The translations under genes and the position numbers were made by a program. DNA of 64,000 nucleotides from Pycnopodia helianthoides (Eukaryota; Echinodermata; Asteroidea; Forcipulatida; Asteriidae): positions 12,058,931-12,122,930 of the forward strand of contig CM063243.1 in the NCBI GenBank assembly GCA_032158295.1, written 5' to 3'. How positions within the stretch are numbered: the first letter of the stretch is position 1; every line of letters starts with the position of its first letter. Below the pieces are notes generated by a model. It was given only the letters and a program-made list of their open reading frames with translations. It ran no database searches and had not been told where the DNA came from. Of the stretch, positions 52,101 through 58,777 are shown one piece after another.

Positions 52101-55100
52101 GCATTAAGCTGTTGGCCAAGACACCAGAAGGACCTATGGAGATGTGGCTGCGATGTGAATCAGTAAGTAACTCACACTAGGAGAGGAAAGATGCTACAAT
52201 GTCAGTGGACCCGTATTGAGCAGAATTTCTGCATGTATATGATCGTCGTTCAAAGGTAAAAACCTGAGCCTGCACAATGCTATGTGAAGAGCCAAATTCA
52301 TCCCGTGTTTGTTTTGCCAATTTCAAACATGACAGATTTCCCAAAAGTCTGACAACAGCTCAACTCGCTAAAATGCCATTTAAAAATGGAATTAAATTGT
52401 TGCGTCGCTTTGCGGAGTGACACAAATGGGTACCGATGAAGAGTTAGATAAGTGGGAACCATAAAAGAGTAAGACAAGTGGGTACAATTGAGAGGTAGAC
52501 AAGTGGGTACCATAAAGAGTAAGACAAGTGGGTACCATAAAAGAGTAAGACAATGGTAATGAAGAGGTAGACAAGTGGGTACCATAAAAGAGTAAGACAA
52601 GTGGGTACCATAAAAGAGTAAGACAAGTGGGTACATTGAAGTAGACAAGTGGGTACCTTTAAACATAGAGTAAGACAAGTGGGTACCATAAAAGAGTAAC
52701 AGTGGTACCATTCAGAGTAAGGCAAGTGGGTACCATAAGTAGAGTGTAAGAGAAAGTGGGTACATTGAAGAGTTAGGCAAGTGGGTACCATAAAAGAGTA
52801 AGAGAAGTGGGTACCATTGAAGAGGTAGACAAGTGGGTACCATTGAAAAAAGTATAGACAAGTGGGTACCATTGAAGAGGTAGACAAGTGGGTACCATTG
52901 AAGAGGTAGACAAGTGGGTACCATTGAAGAGTTAGAGAAGTGAGTACCATTGAAGAGTTAGACAAGTGAGTACAATTGGTAGTCCATTTATATGATGGGT
53001 GGGGCTTAATGGTGCACTCTATTACTTATATGCACAAACAATCACACAGAAAAAAGCATAAATTCATCTGTACATTTACAGCAACAAAGTAACAAATACA
53101 GTAACACAACTACGAACATACATAACATGTCTACGTGCACGTTTATGAAGGTAGGGAAAAAGAATCCATTTCTTCGACACAAATACAGACAGCAGAAATA
53201 GTTGTGAACATACATAACATGTCTACGTGCACGTTTATGAAGGTAGGAAAAAAGAATCAGTTTCTTCGACACGAATACAGACAGCAGAAATAGTTGCGAG
53301 GAATTTTCCTTGAATTCCGTTCGGTATGTTCCTGTGGTGGGCAACATCTGGCAGCTATTTCCATCTTACATGGTGAAGTAATTAATGACGGGCGTCTTTC
53401 CTCTGTAGTTTTGTTTGATTAAGCTCAAACAAAACGTGAGAAGTAACTAATGATTGGCATCTGTGGTCTCAGAGTGATGACGACAACGGTTTATTTCAAT
53501 TACCGTGGTGATGCTGTTCAAAGGCTTCCCTCATGTGTTTGACCTACTCATGAAACTAGAGTAAAGTTGAAATATTCAGCTGGCCTTGCAAAGTTGATGT
53601 TTAAACAGATGGATCAAGTGAAACGTGACCTTCACTATGTTTTAGTATTTGCATCCAAGAATGTTGGGCATTACAGGAAAGGTCTTCTCCTGCATCATTC
53701 AAAAATGATATGTCTCAACTCCATTTCATTTAAGAACATTCTTTCTTAACTCTCTTCAGTCACTCATGGTAGAGAATTATTTTTGCTTTGGTTTCTTCAA
53801 GTACGGCGTTGATACATGTACATGTACATTCCAGGGTAATGACTCAAACAGACAAATTTTCCTGGAAATTCCTGGGAAAATTTCCCTTTTTTACACATCC
53901 ATGAAATACAAAGCTACTTTCAGGGAAGTACATACATGTAGCTACCCCCCTTGGGATTAGGGTCAAGCGAGACAACCCTGGGATTAACATACGGCAGTGT
54001 TTTGTTTTCCCAGGGAAACAGTTGCAAAATGTAAATGACCAAGGGGTGGCGATGGGTGTGAAATTCCCAAAGGAGTGTCGTGGAAATACGCTTTCATGTG
54101 AGTCGTCTTTGTAGTGTAAACATTGTCTGACGAAGAACCATTGTTTGTACCCTCTGTCCAGGAGGAGCAATACGCCAAATGGATGGCAGCCTGTAGGTTA
54201 GCATCCAAAGGCAAGACGATGGCCGACAGCAGCTACCAGTCAGAGGTACAAGGAATCCAAGCCTTCCTCAGCATGCAGCGGAGCAAGAAGAATCCCAACC
54301 TCACGGTCCACACCGAGAATATCAACATCCAGGTGGAAGACTACGTGTCGCCACGTTCCTCAAGAAACATAAATCAAAACAGGTTAGTTTTCTCACTGTC
54401 TATCAAATATTGTATAGACGATGTGACCTGTGACATCACATGTTTACAAAAGAGCCACAGAGCCTGGACTTCCTGCAGGCACGATTTGTACACAGCTCAA
54501 TGGAAGAAAGCGTAAAATCTTATATTTTATGGAGATTGCACTGTCTAATTCTTATCAACTTTTGATATGATGAAAGGGGGCACATCTAAAAACTTGTCCA
54601 GCTTTTACTTTCATAACTCTTAGTTTTATGTGGAAATTATGACACAAAATGTCAACTTTCCCATAGGACCAGTGTAGTATCTTGCCTGCCAGAATACTCA
54701 AAGAATGTACAAGGTCACACTTATTGTAAACAACGTTCACATGGTCTATAGCCGCCAAGCAGCGGATATCGTCTAGCAACAAATATGGGACGATAACAAC
54801 TAATTTTTTAATGGTAACCGAGTCCTGATAACTGGACCCTGGTCGGTTTCATGAAACTCAACTAAAAGCCTGATATATGCTTAACACAAATGTGAAAGCA
54901 AATCATAGTTCCCTAGTGTCAATAATTGGAAAACCAATAACGGCGAGTACATGTCTGCATCTCAGAAATTCTCTTCTGTTTCTTGTGAAGTATGAGCCAG
55001 ACTCGCATTTGGATCACAGATGGTTACTTGTTACTTTATGGATCGTCCCAATATCAGAAAAGCATTCTTTAATATGCATTTTTTTTTAAAGTTTTTTTTA

Positions 55101-58100
55101 ATAGTTGAACTTTGCTGCTTTTTTAAAGCCTTATACAAAATGTCGATGGTATAATCTGAAGTAAGGAAGTAAGGTTTAATATGTTGATTATCTCGACATG
55201 AACAATGTTTCCATTTTGCATGAAAAATTGTCAGTAGTGGACCAGAAGTATGGCATTGAAACACTGTGTTAAGCAATATTTTGGTGGCCATGTTTGATTT
55301 ATAAACAACTCCCATACTCAGACAGCTTATCCGGCTCACTTGTTTTCATGTGACAAAAAAAACAATCCCAATGGACATCACAGATACTGTTAGCCGGAAC
55401 TTCTGTTTGGAAAGGCTGTGATGAGACAATCATTTTTTAGCCGTGTACGATTTATAAACAACATGTTCGATACCAGAAATAGGATGGCAAAAAGAAGGGA
55501 AAGGAAATGCCCGGGGAATAAAAATCAAATCACCTTTGATTGTCAGCCAAGTTCATGTTGGGATCCCATCTCGTGTGTGTGTTGCATATGCTAAAGACAT
55601 TAAGTTGAATTCCTGTTGGATGTCACATGTTGCAAATAAGGAAATGACACGCTCTTAATGTTTAGATATTTGCTTGAAGGCAGTTTCGGTTGGAGCTTTG
55701 CTCTGTTCTATTGTTGTTTTTAGAAGAAGTGATAAATATTTGGATATCAATGAACATCTGCATTAATAACAAAAACATTTTTGATTTGCCTTGGTGAAAA
55801 ATGTTTTTAATATCTGTTTGAAAAAAAAGTATTGACATAATCTTTTAATACTTGGTTTAACTTACTGATTAAAACAAGCTAACTTGGGTAAAAAAAACTG
55901 TTGATTTTTGATAAATGTGTTTTTCTTTTCTTTTTCAATGCTAAGATTTTACACGTTAAAAAGTCTCAAACTAGGATTTTTTTTAATGAAGGAGAGACTT
56001 GTCTTCCTTTGAGGGGAACCAGGCAACATTCTTGGCTTATGTGTAAAATAAATTTAACTTTTAAACCCCACAACAATTTGGGCTAAGAATCTTCATACTT
56101 GAACAGGAAATCCTGTTTATAGTGGAGCACTCAGACCTGCAGAGTTTTGATAAGATTTTTGTCTATGCCTGTCCTTATTCTAGGCATTTTGGTTTGCAGG
56201 ACAGAAGCCATAACAAAAAATTAACGAGCAAAACTAGGGATTAGATTTCATGGGTTAATGCATCAGCAATAAACCATTTGCCATCAAATAAATGCTCAGT
56301 TTCAGATCCCTCAGACTAAACACAGTAATGCTGAGTGTCATTGGCCGAGCGGTCTAGTGCACTGGACTCAAGTTTTGATGTTGTCAAGAGGTGTGGGTCC
56401 GGCACTTGTGTTCTCCAGCAAGACACTTTACCATCCTTCTGATTTGGATGTAAAGCTGTAGGTTCCGTGTGTTGTGTGTATGCACGTAAAGTAACCCAGA
56501 CGCTTATCGTTAAGAGAAGGGGTTCACTCTCCGTTTATGGCATGGTTGGCTGGTTTATGGCTGCAGTTTGTGCCGCATCACCCCATGAACCAATGAAGGT
56601 GCTACCATAAAAATGGGTCTCATAATTCAAACATACCTCTGTGTATCTTTCGTTTAATTAATGAGCGCTTTGAGACACCAAAAGTTAAAGCGCTGTATAA
56701 GATTCAAGCGTTATTATTATTAAGCTTTTGAATAATAAATTCAAGATGAGCACAGCATGGTACCCTTGTGCCATACACATTCTTAGGATACTGTGTACGG
56801 GTATTGTTATCTATTAGCAAAAACTTGCCCTAAACCATCTGGCATACTGTACACGCAGCAACATCTTTAGCCTGAGGAATTCAGATTTGAGAACTAACTT
56901 GTGGTGAAGCAATCGGCTGTACCAGATATGAATCACATTTACCGCTGAGTAGACTGTACAAACTGAATAAATATATGGAATCCTGTTCACATGATGTATT
57001 TCTCCTGATTTCAGGTTGCTTCTCGTATCCTGGATGCCCATGCCAGTGTCAGGAACATGAAACTGATGGACGCAAAGTGTAATTACATCAAAGCGTGGCA
57101 GGCCCTACCTGAGTATGGAGTCACATACTTTGTCGTCAAGTTCAGAAACTGCAAAAAAGAGGTATGATTAAAATTAAATCAACGAAGTTGGGAAGGTTTA
57201 GATGTAGCGCACAATCTGAGGCATAAATTTGTCCAAAGTATATTCGTAATATGTCTCCTCCCATCCAAAACTACAAAAGTCCACATATATCATTCATCTT
57301 TATTCATTGAATAACAGACATTTTGTGAAAAGGAGAATACATGTAGATGGACAATTTTCCCAGTTTGAAACATTCTGAGAGTCATGTGCTTTCCTCAAAA
57401 CAAATCTGAACACTTTTTGTGATGAAATTTTCACTGATCAGTGTTTTTACAGATTTTATCCAATAATGTTGAATCAAATCTTCTTTTTAAAGTAGGTAAA
57501 TACTCCAAAAATTAATGACCCTACACTTACTCGGTGAGAAGCACTGCAGTCGTTGATAGTATGAAACTATTTTGAGGGAAGGATTCCCTTCGGTTATATG
57601 TTTTGGATAATTTTTGATCCCAAAACATTTTATTCTGAGAAACGATTCATGCATGAATCGTTTCTCAGATTATTAAGGGTTGGTGTTCGTTCGTGAATAC
57701 TGTGGGCAGAGATGCGATTGGTACCCGCTGTCACCTCGCTAAACGTAGATGAATTTGACGTTCTTGTGACCGTGACAGAATTACGTTGACAGAAACCAGT
57801 CTTATGACCTTACCTTTAAACAAAAGAATTTCACTTTCCTTTGAAACCTGTTTTGTGTTTTTCAAGGACTGTTTTTCTTTCTTTATTCCAGGAGCTGATT
57901 GGAGTGGCCTACAACCGCCTGATCAAGATGGATATCAACTCAGGCGACTCACAGAAGACGTGGCGCTACTCCACGATGACGGCATGGCATGTCAACTGGG
58001 AGGTCAAGGAAGTCCTGGTCCAGATGGAGGATGAGAACATCCAATTCTCCTGCTCCTCTGCAGACTGCAAAGTCGTCCACGAGTTCATCGGAGGCTACAT

Positions 58101-58182
58101 CTTCCTCTCCATGAGATCCCTAGACTCGAATCAGACCTTGAACAAAGAGATGTTCCACAAGCTCACCGGAGGATGGGTTTGA
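10406..58182 (+). CDS. FERMT2: kindlin (fermitin family homolog), 5'-partial gene span of ten exons
   Basis: This entry gives the span of the gene; the exons are listed separately. Translated in order they match kindlin from within F0 (Trp-Ser-Asp-His-Ala-Ile-Trp-Trp, human kindlin-2 about residue 53) to the C-terminal Gly-Gly-Trp-Val and a TGA stop. Kindlins bind the membrane-distal part of integrin beta tails, cooperate with talin in integrin activation, and recruit ILK-PINCH-parvin and paxillin at focal adhesions. The order F0, F1 with a long loop, F2 with inserted PH, and F3 is intact. Exon lengths sum to 1935 nt including the stop. That is two bases short of an open frame, matching the two frame anomalies described elsewhere. 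The first coding exon (about 52 residues) is not visible and presumably lies before base 1. Invertebrates usually carry one or two kindlins, so the symbol is by similarity to the vertebrate FERMT2 type. Confidence 0.95.
10646..12389 (+). other. kindlin intron, 1744 bp
   Basis: The intron lies between the F0/F1 exon and the F1-loop exon, with gtaag and gttgcag borders, and is phase 1. It contains the foldback at 11046-11181. Nothing else was recognised; the open frames at 11762-12055 and 12114-12446 are chance frames in AT-rich DNA. Confidence 0.85.
11046..11181. repeat. foldback element, about 135 bp
   Basis: The left arm contains taacccagttactgcacgta and gccgtcacatcac. The right arm contains their diverged complements, gtgacgtgacggc and taactgggtta. 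The arms give a long imperfect hairpin around an AT-rich loop. It is probably a small MITE. Confidence 0.55.
12390..12800 (+). CDS. FERMT2: kindlin exon: F1 with disordered basic loop and entry to F2 (contains a frame break)
   Basis: The exon opens with [13 protein letters not shown], almost identical to human kindlin-2 around residue 133. A hydrophilic F1 loop follows with a short basic stretch, Arg-Lys-Lys-Lys-Asp-Arg-Asp-Arg-Asp, at 12470-12496. In vertebrates this loop is lysine-rich and helps membrane binding. From 12392 the frame is open to a TGA at 12698. The kindlin-like C-terminal part ([10 protein letters not shown]) is read in another frame, which opens after a TAG at 12574. The switch therefore lies between 12574 and 12698, most likely 12590-12632. 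The acceptor is gttgcag ending at 12389, and the donor gtaggt follows at 12801 after two bases of Gly. Confidence 0.9.
15000..15345. repeat. degenerate tandem array, about 143-bp period, 2.3 copies
   Basis: The core tccaataaaa recurs at 15017, 15160 and 15301 (spacing 143 and 141). Each is preceded by a pyrimidine-rich stretch and followed by similar sequence (compare tgttttcatt after the first and third copies). The companion motif gttgccagctgg/gttggcagctgg occurs at 15084 and 15232. The flanks are free of obvious transposons. Confidence 0.5.
17022..17281. repeat. GC-rich foldback element, 260 bp
   Basis: The outer ends are inverted copies, ttaggcctgcgctaaacgtc at left and gacgtttagcgcaggcctta at right. 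In the middle, gccgtgtagcacggc and gccgtgctacacggt form a second hairpin. An internal partial copy gtgacgtttagcgcaaacc lies near 17102. The CG-rich content contrasts with the AT-rich flanks. Confidence 0.7.
18415..18690 (+). repeat. dispersed repeat, first copy (partner at 61264)
   Basis: It shares collinear blocks with 61264-61585: actttatgtgacccaac, gtttattgttttactcattt-type sequence, and taccaatgttg followed by cacacc or cacaca. No coding capacity. Confidence 0.7.
18711..18736. repeat. (TTTA)n microsatellite
   Basis: About six consecutive ttta units in the giant intron. Confidence 0.8.
20084..20120 (+). repeat. tRNA-like B-box fragment of a SINE
   Basis: The sequence gttgtgggttcgaatc is a typical polymerase III B box. 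There is no matching A box or cloverleaf, so this is not a tRNA gene. Confidence 0.4.
21284..21640. repeat. 17-bp minisatellite, about 20 copies
   Basis: The unit is gtagagggtacgtacac, with several variant units. Because 17 is not a multiple of three and the minus strand lacks stops, all three minus frames stay open. The resulting repetitive reading frames (17-residue period) are by-products, not genes. Confidence 0.95.
21641..21976. repeat. 23-bp minisatellite, about 14 copies, adjoining the 17-bp array
   Basis: The main unit is atggagagggtacatgtacgtac, 23 bp. It equals the 17-bp unit plus a 6-bp TACATG-type insertion, so the two arrays share an origin. Transitional units (gcatgtagagggtacatgta) lie near 21680-21730. 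The open frames on the + strand come from the repeat. Confidence 0.93.
24895..25085 (-). repeat. dispersed repeat containing gcttagca motifs
   Basis: It contains attgcttagcacaggaaaatc and cgtagcagaaac and ends aaattgggccctggtc. It resembles the inverse of the elements at 34686-34900, which begin gggcccaatt. Diverged. Confidence 0.4.
27561..27782. repeat. foldback element, 222 bp, nearly perfect arms
   Basis: The left arm (27561-27659) and right arm (27680-27782) are inverted copies of about 100 bp with only a few mismatches. They surround a 20-bp loop holding ttcggaattcggga. The inner ends carry ctaccgcggagtaga and its complement. It would form a very stable hairpin and is probably a recent MITE. 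Confidence 0.85.
28856..29162 (+). repeat. TIR element, copy of the 30259/57488 family
   Basis: The ends aaagggaggatatacctttgg and ccaaaggtatactttgcctt are inverted copies. Internal blocks ttactccaaaaattaat, gagaagcactgcag and gagaaacgatt are shared with 57488-57822. No transposase. Confidence 0.65.
30259..30681 (-). repeat. TIR element, about 420 bp
   Basis: The left end ttaaagttagggtcaaagat and right end accaaagtatgaccctacctttaaa are inverted copies. The interior carries aaacgattcatgcacaaatc and tctacgtttagcaaggtgag, both seen in opposite or collinear form at 57488-57822. Confidence 0.7.
32301..32460 (+). repeat. dispersed repeat, first of a pair (partner at 51355)
   Basis: It shares with 51355-51540 the blocks gtgttagccagagg, gtgtctgggtgtct, gtcatttacatgt, aatgtattgta, gggcaccctg and tttccagcaa, in the same order. 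Confidence 0.75.
32478..32869. repeat. foldback element, 392 bp
   Basis: Two arms of about 190 bp are inverted copies meeting near 32668-32680 (gtcaaaagtttgactcc). The outer ends read tttaaaggtacatgttgcct and its diverged complement aggcaacgtgtacctttaa. The pair of similar 66-residue open frames on opposite strands is a result of the palindrome. Probably a MITE that forms a long hairpin. Confidence 0.85.
34686..34900. repeat. two gggcccaatt-type elements meeting head to head
   Basis: A perfect 16-bp inverted repeat (34815-34830 and 34852-34867, cacctctatgaaattg and its complement) flanks a C-rich 21-bp spacer. Each arm continues into gcttagca-rich sequence. It fits two copies of one repeat joined at the same end. 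A weaker related stretch continues to about 35220. Confidence 0.45.
36381..36622 (-). CDS. possible antisense exon nested in the giant intron (unidentified)
   Basis: On the minus strand this GC-richer 242-bp block reads from a candidate acceptor (ttgaccacag) to a good donor (tcaag/gtaaat at 36380). All three minus frames are open for 60 to 74 residues. One begins with ATG in a fair Kozak context (ccatgg) and runs 70 or so residues into the donor. Another has ordinary-looking codon choice ([15 protein letters not shown]). I recognise no family, and a short + strand frame also exists. It could be an exon of a nested gene, an lncRNA exon, or conserved non-coding DNA. Confidence 0.25.
36753..37085 (+). 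repeat. TIR element, about 333 bp (inverse partner at 54413)
   Basis: The ends ctatagaccatgtgac and gtcacctggtctata are inverted copies. The interior (gtttacaaaaagagtgacc, gtttacattt, tttccataaaatataag, ctgtgtacaaatcgtgcctg) matches the complement of 54413-54750. Confidence 0.8.
41299..41509 (+). CDS. FERMT2: kindlin exon: F2 lobe, first part
   Basis: The exon completes the Gly codon and then encodes [12 protein letters not shown]ough Glu-Met-Ile-Met-Phe-Ala-Ala-Leu-Gln, equivalent to human kindlin-2 about 251-321. This is the start of F2, with the Phe-Lys-Tyr-Phe-Ala-Phe-Tyr-Asp-Leu and Glu-Gln-Ala-Lys-Trp signatures of the FERM acyl-CoA-binding-like lobe. The acceptor is ccgtccag ending at 41298 and the donor is gtaatt at 41510; the exon ends in phase 0. 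It follows the 28.5-kb intron. Third codon positions are clearly richer in G and C than the flanking DNA. Confidence 0.96.
41510..42913 (+). other. kindlin intron, 1404 bp
   Basis: Borders are gtaatt and atatgcag; phase 0. A run of about 18 C lies near 41580-41597. No repeat family or gene was recognised. Confidence 0.88.
42914..43045 (+). CDS. FERMT2: kindlin exon: end of F2 and ILK-binding linker helix
   Basis: This phase 0-0 exon of 44 codons runs from Met-Gln-Val-Asn-Leu-Gln-Ala-Gln-Met to Thr-Thr-Gly-Gln. The acidic helix [17 protein letters not shown] corresponds to human kindlin-2 about 343-359, the segment known to bind the ILK pseudokinase domain. Leucines equivalent to human Leu353 and Leu357 are kept. 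The acceptor is atatgcag at 42913 and the donor is gtaagt at 43046. The preceding open frame from 42839 reads through intron sequence and is not part of the protein. The join Ala-Ala-Leu-Gln/Met-Gln-Val-Asn is inferred from matching phase and the position within F2. Confidence 0.92.
43046..43857 (+). other. kindlin intron, 812 bp
   Basis: Borders are gtaagt and gtttgcag; phase 0. A short C-rich tract lies near 43351. Nothing else was recognised. Confidence 0.9.
43858..43907 (+). CDS. FERMT2: kindlin micro-exon: entry to the PH domain
   Basis: This 50-nt exon encodes [16 protein letters not shown] plus two bases of Arg. It matches human Gly-Asp-Ile-Thr-Ser-Ile-Pro-Glu-Leu-Ala-Asp just before the PH domain. 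The acceptor is gtttgcag ending at 43857 and the donor is gtgagt at 43908. It is too short to be found as an open frame and is recognised only by homology and splice phase. The Arg codon finishes in the next exon and takes the place of human Lys383, a phosphoinositide-contacting position. Confidence 0.92.
44003..44390 (+). repeat. MITE-like element, 388 bp, best-preserved copy
   Basis: The left end ataaaggcactggacactat and right end ggtgtccagtgtctttaa are inverted copies. The centre holds a perfect 22-bp palindrome, gagacctcacg and its complement, at 44182-44203. Diverged or partial copies lie at 1525 and 8030. No coding capacity. Confidence 0.85.
46118..46152. repeat. (GT)n microsatellite
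   Basis: About 17 uninterrupted gt units. Confidence 0.95.
47158..47582 (-). repeat. tRNA-derived SINE
   Basis: Read on the minus strand it starts gcgtcgtggccaagcggtc (A box), followed by gtgtgggttcgagtccc (B box at 47505-47523). A body with gcaagacacttgacc and aagagaagggttttgcc follows, and a tail with tattattattaat. The start resembles a tRNA-Leu/Ser head. The same family occurs at 56338 on the + strand. It is not a functional tRNA, since the body continues past the B box. Confidence 0.85.
48364..48386. repeat. (CA)n microsatellite
   Basis: About eleven ca units. Confidence 0.9.
49260..49330 (-). repeat. possible retrotransposon C-terminal remnant
   Basis: A GC-rich island reads on the minus strand as [14 protein letters not shown]. 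This loosely resembles the Asp-Arg-x-x-Trp tail seen in many non-LTR retrotransposon polyproteins. No reverse transcriptase sequence is nearby, so this is weak. Confidence 0.2.
50784..50908 (+). CDS. FERMT2: kindlin exon: PH domain, first beta strands
   Basis: The exon completes Arg and encodes [19 protein letters not shown] to Leu-Asn-Leu-Asn. It covers the beta1-beta4 part of the PH domain inserted in F2. The basic Pro-Lys-Lys-Leu-Thr-Leu-Lys segment is the phosphoinositide-binding edge, and the equivalent of human Lys390 is kept. The acceptor is attgcag ending at 50783. The donor is gtaaac at 50909, leaving one base of a Gly codon. Confidence 0.95.
51060..51285 (-). repeat. diverged tRNA-derived SINE fragment
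   Basis: Read on the minus strand it has tcatcagcgggttcaggtcc (B-box-like) and downstream gttcctttgagtaagac, as in the family at 47158. The A box is poorly kept. Confidence 0.5.
51355..51540 (+). repeat. dispersed repeat, second of a pair (partner at 32301)
   Basis: Same order of blocks as 32301-32460, with a short internal duplication (ttttggacatcctgttttga, tttggacactctgttttt). Confidence 0.75.
52056..52162 (+). CDS. FERMT2: kindlin exon: PH domain, later strands
   Basis: The exon encodes [20 protein letters not shown] and ends Met-Trp-Leu-Arg-Cys-Glu-Ser. This matches human Arg-Gly-Cys-Glu-Val-Thr-Pro-Asp-Val and Glu-Ile-Trp-Leu-Arg-Cys-Asp. The acceptor is cctaacag ending at 52055. The donor is gtaagt at 52163, and the exon ends in phase 0. 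Confidence 0.95.
52424..52977. repeat. 26-bp minisatellite, about 21 degenerate copies
   Basis: The unit is close to aagtgggtaccataaaagag plus taagac, with variants ccattgaagaggtagac. Several units are shortened. The minus-strand open frames of 137 and 173 residues with repeated Val-Pro-Thr-Cys-Leu arise from the repeat and are not a protein. Confidence 0.93.
53114..53297. repeat. 92-bp tandem duplication
   Basis: 53114-53205 and 53206-53297 are nearly identical (gaacatacataacatgtcta to agcagaaatagtt), with a handful of substitutions. The minus-strand 101-residue frame across it is a by-product. Confidence 0.93.
54162..54382 (+). CDS. FERMT2: kindlin exon: PH C-terminal helix and return to F2/F3 (3' boundary ambiguous)
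   Basis: The exon encodes [25 protein letters not shown], nearly identical to human kindlin-2. It continues to Val-Ser-Pro-Arg and then Asn-Ile-Asn-Gln-Asn. The acceptor is ctgtccag at 54161. The best donor, gttagt at 54383, leaves phase 2, but the next exon begins in phase 0. A single extra base in the 54375-54381 stretch would give Gln-Lys-Gln and exactly the human spacing between Ser-Pro-Arg and the next conserved block. A weaker donor gttttc at 54387 keeps frame by adding Arg-Leu instead. Confidence 0.92.
54413..54750 (-). repeat. TIR element, inverse copy of 36753-37085
   Basis: It begins tatagacgatgtgacctgtg and ends gttcacatggtctata. Its interior is the complement of the 36753 copy (cctgcaggcacgatttgtac, tacaaggtcacactt). 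It lies just inside the intron donor of the preceding exon. Confidence 0.8.
56338..56722 (+). repeat. tRNA-derived SINE
   Basis: It starts with the A-box-like ttggccgagcggtc, then ggtgtgggtccggc (altered B box) and a body matching the 47158 element in order (agcaagacactt, gttaagagaaggggtt, atggttggctg). The tail has gagcgctttgagac and cgttattattatta. Confidence 0.85.
57015..57161 (+). CDS. FERMT2: kindlin exon: late F2 to start of F3
   Basis: This phase 0-0 exon of 49 codons runs from Val-Ala-Ser-Arg-Ile-Leu-Asp-Ala-His to Arg-Asn-Cys-Lys-Lys-Glu. It matches human Ile-Thr-Ala-Arg-Ile-Leu-Glu-Ala-His and Ala-Trp-Gln-Ser-Leu-Pro-Glu-Phe-Gly. The acceptor is gatttcag ending at 57014 and the donor is gtatga at 57162. 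Confidence 0.95.
57162..57891 (+). other. kindlin last intron, 730 bp
   Basis: Phase 0. Nearly half is the TIR element at 57488-57822, which ends about 70 bp before the acceptor of the terminal exon. Confidence 0.9.
57488..57822 (+). repeat. TIR element with a perfect 36-bp palindrome
   Basis: The blocks ctccaaaaattaatgaccct, gagaagcactgcag and cttacctttaaa match the family at 28856 and 30259. At 57634-57669 the sequence tctgagaaacgattcatg is followed directly by its exact complement. Confidence 0.75.
57892..58182 (+). CDS. FERMT2: kindlin terminal exon: F3 (PTB-like) lobe and stop
   Basis: The exon encodes 96 residues, [14 protein letters not shown] to Lys-Leu-Thr-Gly-Gly-Trp-Val, then TGA at 58180-58182. 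This is the F3 lobe that binds integrin beta tails. The conserved [16 protein letters not shown] block is intact. At the integrin-binding Gln-Trp pair of vertebrate kindlins (kindlin-2 614/615) this gene has Ala-Trp (57982-57987). The acceptor is tattccag ending at 57891. Confidence 0.97.
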   Translation, partial: ELIGVAYNRLIKMDINSGDSQKTWRYSTMTAWHVNWEVKEVLVQMEDENIQFSCSSADCKVVHEFIGGYIFLSMRSLDSNQTLNKEMFHKLTGGWV

Positions 58183-58771
58183 GGTGCTGGCTGTACGCTC
58201 GCATGTCACCCCAAAGACTGATACACGAGTTGAGCTTTTTTTATTCAATCGTTTTTGGCTTTTGTTTTTTCTTAACTTAGTGCATCAACATGGTGATAGG
58301 AGGTTTTTGAATATTGCCAGAGCTGTAAGCTGGACATTTTGTACTTGAGATAATAGAACAAGAATTTGAGAGCTAAAGTGGACTTAGATAAAGTTGATTC
58401 TACCCAATCAAGGTGTCTTCAAGCAAATCAACGATAGAGTACACACTGAATGATGGCCTCCTCGAAGAAGTACAACCACTGATAACCATGGATGATGCCA
58501 AATGCCTACCCTGACGCTAACAAAGCTACAAAGACTAATCATCACAGTTGCATGACAAGGCACAGATGAAAGAAGATGCTAGGTGGATGTCTTCCTTTTT
58601 TTTCTTCTCTCCTCTTGAATTATTATTATTTTTTTTTTAAATCTGCGTTGGGTAGCCAAGGGCTTTTTTAGCTGCATTTGTTGCAAACACGACAAGACAA
58701 ACAGCTTTGTAAATAGTCTATAAATAATGTATCCTTTTAACAGTTTGAGCTAGTTTTTATGAATTTTAATT

Positions 58772-58777
58772 AATAAA
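58772..58777 (+). terminator. AATAAA polyadenylation signal candidate
   Basis: The nearest canonical hexamer after the stop codon, about 590 bp downstream, in AT-rich sequence. A GT-rich downstream element is not obvious. Confidence 0.35.

Larger units (their letters stand above)
52163..54161 (+). other. kindlin intron, 2 kb
   Basis: Phase 0, borders gtaagt and ctgtccag. It holds the 26-bp minisatellite and the 92-bp duplication. The stretch 53300-54161 has nothing recognisable except a palindromic tacatgtacatgtac near 53813. Confidence 0.88.
54383..57014 (+). other. kindlin intron, 2.6 kb
   Basis: It contains the TIR element 54413-54750 only 30 bp after the donor, and a + strand SINE at 56338-56722. 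The stretch 54760-56330 has no recognised feature. Confidence 0.85.

Noticed and set aside
52298..52965. Minus-strand open frames of 137 and 173 residues with repeated Val-Pro-Thr-Cys-Leu
   Set aside because: They are by-products of the 26-bp minisatellite; overlapping frames show the same pattern shifted.
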